From Streptomyces sp. L2 (GTDB taxonomy: Bacteria > Actinomycetota > Actinomycetes > Streptomycetales > Streptomycetaceae): DNA of 64,000 nucleotides. Both the position numbers and the translations under genes were made by a program. The notes beneath the pieces are model-generated. The model searched no databases, was not told the origin of the DNA, and was given only the letters and a program-made list of their open reading frames with translations. The stretch lies in assembly GCF_004124325.1 (NCBI RefSeq), contig NZ_QBDT01000001.1, positions 2,914,001-2,978,000 of the forward strand. The letters run 5' to 3'. Of the stretch, positions 61,401 through 64,000 are shown piece after piece; position 1 is the stretch's first letter; each line of letters starts with the position of its first letter.

Positions 61401-62028
61401 GAAGCCGCAGCTTGTCCAGTTCGGGATTGGCAGCCGCCTCGGCGGTCTTCACGACCAGCACGTGCGAGAAGCCCTCGGCGCTCGCGGTGACCTTGAGGTC
61501 GACACCGGGCAGGACGCCCGCGTAGGTGGCGGTGGAGCCGTTGACCTTCGGCTTGGGCAGCTTCTCTGACCAGCCGAAGGAAAGGGCGCGCCCGTCCTTC
61601 TGGATCTCGGCGAACGTCGTGTCGCCGCCACCGGAGAACGACATGGAGGACAGCGCGGCCCGGGGAGCGTAGGAGCCGTTCTTCTGCCGGACCAGAGTGG
61701 TGTCGATGTCCGTCCACTTCCCGTCGATACGGGTGCGGACGGGCTGGACGTACTCGTCGGTGGTGAACGTGCCGTCGGGGTTGGCGTAGGTGGTGTTGCG
61801 TTCGTCGCGCAGGCTGAGGATCTCCACCCGGTGACCGGACTGGTGGGCCGCGTCCCGTGCCGCGTTCGCCGTCAGGGCTGGGGCGCTTTTGGCCGGGTGC
61901 GGGCTCTTGGCGGCCGCGGCCGAGGGGCGGCCCTCGGCGGGCGCGGCGCTGAGGCCGGTGGCCAGCAGCGCCGCGAGCGCGGTGACTGCGGCGACGCTAC
62001 GGCCTCTGCCGCTTCTGCGGGGTTTCAT
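58423..62028 (-). CDS. secreted LamG-domain protein of the RHS operon
   Basis: The protein is about 1201 residues. It has a signal peptide (RSVAAVTALAALLATGLSAA), an N-terminal beta-rich DNRLRE-type segment seen in RHS-associated proteins (SSYYSGTSFWKFDDSEGVGR), an Ig-like middle (HVTAMDGAGNPQKTPTAYVF), and two concanavalin/LamG folds. The first LamG fold spans about residues 800-970 (FSVSAWVMLPALPTENMTVV). The second spans about 1040-1200 (SFTLTARARLASANPARDET). It probably binds glycans or presents the RHS protein. ATG 62028 (AGAAGGA upstream) suits the signal peptide; ATG 62073, which overlaps the previous stop as ATGA, is the alternative. Confidence 0.88.
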   Translation of the reverse strand: MKPRRSGRGRSVAAVTALAALLATGLSAAPAEGRPSAAAAKSPHPAKSAPALTANAARDAAHQSGHRVEILSLRDERNTTYANPDGTFTTDEYVQPVRTRIDGKWTDIDTTLVRQKNGSYAPRAALSSMSFSGGGDTTFAEIQKDGRALSFGWSEKLPKPKVNGSTATYAGVLPGVDLKVTASAEGFSHVLVVKTAEAAANPELDKLRLPLGTSSVDLKETGDGGLTATDPGSGGTVFEAPQPVMWDSSHVAAHQPASGDTSTQTPPDGAQVADVGVDVTSKAMTLTPDSELLNDKDTVYPVYIDPVVKTANRSSWTMVSSYYSGTSFWKFDDSEGVGRCPADVSYRCASSSDVKRQFFAIPTSAFAGKDIISAEFAVTQTFTYSSSAREVQLARVNSTGASAISSSTTWSNQPSSKQTIDTKSPTATAGSCTSTNQNVRFGVTSTIQKAADDSWGTTTFRLKAGSESDTSYWKRFCGNAHLEVTYNRPPLEPAQSDLSMSPGDTCESGHATDHYVTQAPALTAVIKDYDHNDTGSNSESLQARFKIWWTSGTTEVVHYATTLKKTTTGTGQTGQAKFTYTVGDDITGDGQPGFSIPQNVTIAWQVQGYDQQAYGPWSTDGDQTRCEFIYDASKPKSAVITSAHYPADDAWHTGVGDYGSFTMDSPSSDVTAYSYYFTGPQADTTKKKVTPAATGGPITVRWMPPSEGSYTLHVTAMDGAGNPQKTPTAYVFLVSDGRAPVAGWTLGDAKGATKAAGSSGTPDATAGSGVTFGGTGPLGSTDTAASFDGTENAYLDAGAPAVDTSKTFSVSAWVMLPALPTENMTVVSQDGTGQPGFELGYDVDTSSWTFRIPVSDMETLGTWKVSGAKAVANSWTHLIGVYDAELGKMMLYVNGVLVADDVQARKTTWNATGPLQIGRKISLGGYVNQLKGSVADVKLHDRVIPPTEGQELGGIQPHQLAYWQLDQATAGVSPETNGGAGLTLGGGASIYVPDDSCDPAVDPDCESPEAPLWGDGNLVLNGTDAYATRTAGPLSTQDSFTLTARARLASANPARDETVLSLAGTNGSAIKVRYQASSDHWQLVVTSADSATPVTTTLLDHEDAPSSTASGDHLALVYNAVFGDVLLYVNGIAVADASWDNTWDFSTTSLQVGRELTGQTAGEYFSGAVDEVRMYQGPLDASLVTTVAVLPGGASLEESSA

Positions 62029-62069
62029 GGTGCGGTTTTTCCTTCTGCCCGAAGTCTGCTGACCGTCGC

Positions 62070-63623
62070 TCATCCCACCGTTCCGAACGCTTCGCCGACG
62101 TCGGGCAGCCCGCCCTGGCCGGGCAGGTAGGTCGTCGTGCCGGTGCTGGTCGTGCCGTCGGTGTCCGTCCACGGCAGGACGTACAGCACGCCCTTCGAGG
62201 AGTTGGCCTCCTTGCTGAAGGGCACGCCCACGTAAAGGTTCGTGGTGCCCGAGGCCAACGCCATACCGAGGTAGTCACGTGCCGTGGCCATGCCCGGGAG
62301 GCCCGAGCCGCGGGTGAGAAGCCTGTCGTTCGCGCCGATCGCGGAGTCCAGGGGGCGGAAGATCTGGATGGCTCCCGCGTCCATGACGGTGGCTGTGTCC
62401 TTGCCGGGGACCCCAACGGCGAGGCGGACGTTGGCGCTCGTGGTGACGACACTGGTGTCTGTGTTGGAGATGGTCACCCGCTGGCCCAGGAAGTCTCCGG
62501 CCACCGCGTCTCCTTCGACATCGTCGTCTGTGGCGTCTGCCGCCGACACCTTTGTGACCGTGCCGGCCGGCTGGACTCGCACCACCACGAAGGTGCCCGC
62601 GTCCGCCGTGGTTTTGACGTCCTCGCCCGGTGTACCGATGGCGAGGAGGGCGTCGGAGTTGTACGACTGGTCGCTCGGCCGGTAGTTCGTCATGGAGACC
62701 GACGTGCCGAAGCCGTCGCCGGCTTCCGGGGTCCCGACACTGATGCTGCTCTGGTCGATGGCCGCCAGAGGAGTGGGCCAGCCGTCGGAGACGGTCTGGC
62801 TGAAGATCGCGACATCCCCGGCGAACGCCTGGTCGCCGACCGCCTCGCCGGGCAGACCTACAGCGAAGTAACGGTCGGTTCCGTCCAGCGAGTAGCCGAA
62901 CCGGTCGTTCTCCTCGGTTGACCCGGGCACCCCGGGACTTTCCTCGCTCACCGATACGACTGTCGAGCCGTTCCTGTACTCGACACACCCGGCGTCCACC
63001 TTGTTGGAGCCGTTCACCGTGACGTCCTCACCGGGGACGCCGACGATCAGGTAGGGCTTACCGCTCGCGGTCATACCGGCCTTCAGCGCGTACCCGAACC
63101 AGTCGTACGCCTCGGTGAGGGTCACGGGGTCGAAGTCTGTCTGGGTGTACTCATCGATCTTCGATCCCGCGCCGATGCCGGTCGGTGTCCCGTGGAAGAT
63201 ATAGATCGCACCGGCGTCGACCAGTCGCTTGCCGTCCTTGGCGATGTCCTCGAAGGGAACACCGACCACCAGGTCCGTGCACCCGTCCCCGTCCGCGTCG
63301 TACGACGTGCGTGAGAATCCGAAGCTGTCACCGGCCTCGGGGATCGCGTCCATCCCGGGCAGAGCCTGGGAGATCTCCGAAACACCTTTGCCGCCGCCGA
63401 GGACGATCCGCACGAGCCCGGCCTTCTTGACGCCGTCCACCGTGGCGTCCGGGTCCGCTATGACGGTGTCGGTGATGCCGTCGCCGTTGAAGTCGCTGGA
63501 CGTTCCGCCCGTGCAGCCGACCGCGGTCGCCTGAGGCGCACCCAGCGTCACGACCCCTGTTGCCGTCAGGAGGACGCCGACCGCTGCGGCCAGCACCCCC
63601 GTTAGACGTGTACGCGTACGCAC
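62070..63623 (-). CDS. secreted FG-GAP repeat (integrin-alpha-like) protein
   Basis: This is a 517-residue protein. A signal peptide (TGVLAAAVGVLLTATGVVTL) is followed by about seven FG-GAP beta-propeller blades with calcium-loop motifs such as DFNGDGITDTVIADPDATVD and DADGDGCTDLVVGVPFEDIA. Later blades show LAIGTPGEDVK and LAVGVPGKDTATV. It is a probable surface adhesion or binding component. It heads the operon with the LamG and RHS genes. The start is GTG 63623 with a G-rich ribosome-binding site (GGGGTGGGG). Confidence 0.9.
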   Translation of the reverse strand: MRTRTRLTGVLAAAVGVLLTATGVVTLGAPQATAVGCTGGTSSDFNGDGITDTVIADPDATVDGVKKAGLVRIVLGGGKGVSEISQALPGMDAIPEAGDSFGFSRTSYDADGDGCTDLVVGVPFEDIAKDGKRLVDAGAIYIFHGTPTGIGAGSKIDEYTQTDFDPVTLTEAYDWFGYALKAGMTASGKPYLIVGVPGEDVTVNGSNKVDAGCVEYRNGSTVVSVSEESPGVPGSTEENDRFGYSLDGTDRYFAVGLPGEAVGDQAFAGDVAIFSQTVSDGWPTPLAAIDQSSISVGTPEAGDGFGTSVSMTNYRPSDQSYNSDALLAIGTPGEDVKTTADAGTFVVVRVQPAGTVTKVSAADATDDDVEGDAVAGDFLGQRVTISNTDTSVVTTSANVRLAVGVPGKDTATVMDAGAIQIFRPLDSAIGANDRLLTRGSGLPGMATARDYLGMALASGTTNLYVGVPFSKEANSSKGVLYVLPWTDTDGTTSTGTTTYLPGQGGLPDVGEAFGTVG

Positions 63624-63693
63624 ACCCCACCCCTAGTTGTTTTGCGAGTTCGCCAAAGTAAGGACGACCTGTGAATCATGTAAAAGATCACTA

Positions 63694-63719
63694 AATATGA
63701 GGCGCTTAAAGAGCGTCAA
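63694..63719 (-). promoter_or_regulatory. promoter of the FG-GAP/LamG/RHS operon
   Basis: On the minus strand TTGACG (63719-63714) is followed after 16 bases by TATTTAGT, in an AT-rich block unusual for this genome. It lies about 75-95 bases before the GTG. A near-palindrome GCCCATTGG / CCAATGGGGC lies further upstream (63765-63796). Nothing coding is seen in 63624-63918. Confidence 0.4.
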
Positions 63720-63918
63720 GGGGAGGCGGGAGCTGGCGCGGGCACGGCGGGCAGGAGCGACACCGCCCATTGGTACCGGGGGCACCCCAATGGGGCAGAC
63801 GGAAATTTACGCCTGCAAGACCGGCATACCGAGAGTCGTCAGGGGTGGATTCGTACCTGATCGCCCGGGTCTCAGCCGACCGGGCGCGACGACGGCCGGC
63901 TGAGGCCAGCGACCTGGG

Positions 63919-64000
63919 TCAAGGTTTCTTAATGTCCAGGGTCGCGATCGCCGTCTTCGCCACCTCGCGGCCGCGGGCCGTGAAGTCGCCCTGGCCCGGG
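63919..64000 (-). CDS. C-terminal end of an unidentified protein (cut by window edge)
   Basis: The last 26 codons before a TGA read PGQGDFTARGREVAKTAIAT and LDIKKP. The frame has normal GC-rich codon use. It is too little to assign a family. Confidence 0.5.
   Translation of the reverse strand, partial: PGQGDFTARGREVAKTAIATLDIKKP

Noticed and set aside
59320..61569. A 749-codon plus-strand frame opposite the LamG gene
   Set aside because: It is an antisense shadow with no domain signature, while the LamG and Ig-like segments are clear on the minus strand.
1..64000. tRNA, rRNA genes, CRISPR arrays and integrated-element attachment sites
   Set aside because: No cloverleaf, rRNA core sequence or regularly spaced repeat-spacer array was recognised on reading; tandem repeats found here have no spacers.

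Overview
The window is a stretch of linear-chromosome core DNA from a Streptomyces or very close actinomycete. The base composition is very GC-rich. Many genes start with GTG, and some transcripts look leaderless. The gene content is typical of the genus: purN-purH, folD, sucC-sucD, guaA, icmB, pcrA, DUF3017, DUF4429, DUF5682, and paired NlpC/P60 and PspC proteins. Genus-typical dispersed palindromic repeats lie in and between genes.

Layout. (1) 1-12.4 kb, housekeeping: the N-terminal part of a two-component kinase, folD with a DUF3017 membrane protein, an RDD membrane protein, purN-purH (overlapping GTGA), two membrane proteins, a sigma-like protein, and sucC-sucD. (2) 13.1-21.4 kb, a two-armed divergent locus. 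The leftward arm is MoxR AAA+ ATPase, DUF5682 protein, a 54-residue protein and a VWA protein, all joined by ATGA overlaps. The rightward arm is a SWIM zinc-finger protein followed by a DUF5691 protein. The intergenic region carries a perfect 12-bp inverted repeat, and its right arm is a textbook LexA-independent DNA-damage promoter (TTGTCAGTG-N8-TAnnnT). The same promoter type precedes the helicase gene pcrA. (3) 21.6-40.2 kb: icmB, a lipase, three cell-wall hydrolases (one M23, two NlpC/P60, one behind a c-di-AMP riboswitch), pcrA, a PspC-containing sensor kinase/regulator pair divergent from a PspC protein, and several membrane or unknown proteins. (4) 40.4-47 kb: guaA divergent from a chorismate mutase gene. 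The latter is preceded by what reads as an aromatic-amino-acid attenuator (a short leader peptide with TTC-CTC-TTT-ACC-TAT codons and a 13-bp terminator hairpin). Then come a GMC oxidoreductase and a succinic semialdehyde dehydrogenase behind twin palindromes. (5) 47.2-64 kb, accessory: a large CDP-glycerol glycerophosphotransferase-like protein, a decayed IS1380-type transposase, and a leftward secreted polymorphic-toxin operon. That operon runs FG-GAP protein, LamG protein, 2307-residue RHS protein with Hint and HNH nuclease tip, and a DUF4265-like presumed immunity gene.

How the parts work together. The MoxR/VWA locus looks like an ATP-driven remodelling machine, an actinobacterial relative of the E. 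coli yehL-yehM-yehP-yehQ set, placed under genotoxic-stress control together with pcrA. The wall hydrolases and the PspC two-component system form an envelope-maintenance block. The RHS operon is a contact or exported toxin system beside mobile-element debris. Starts were chosen by ribosome-binding sites, overlaps or homologous N-termini; uncertain ones are flagged.
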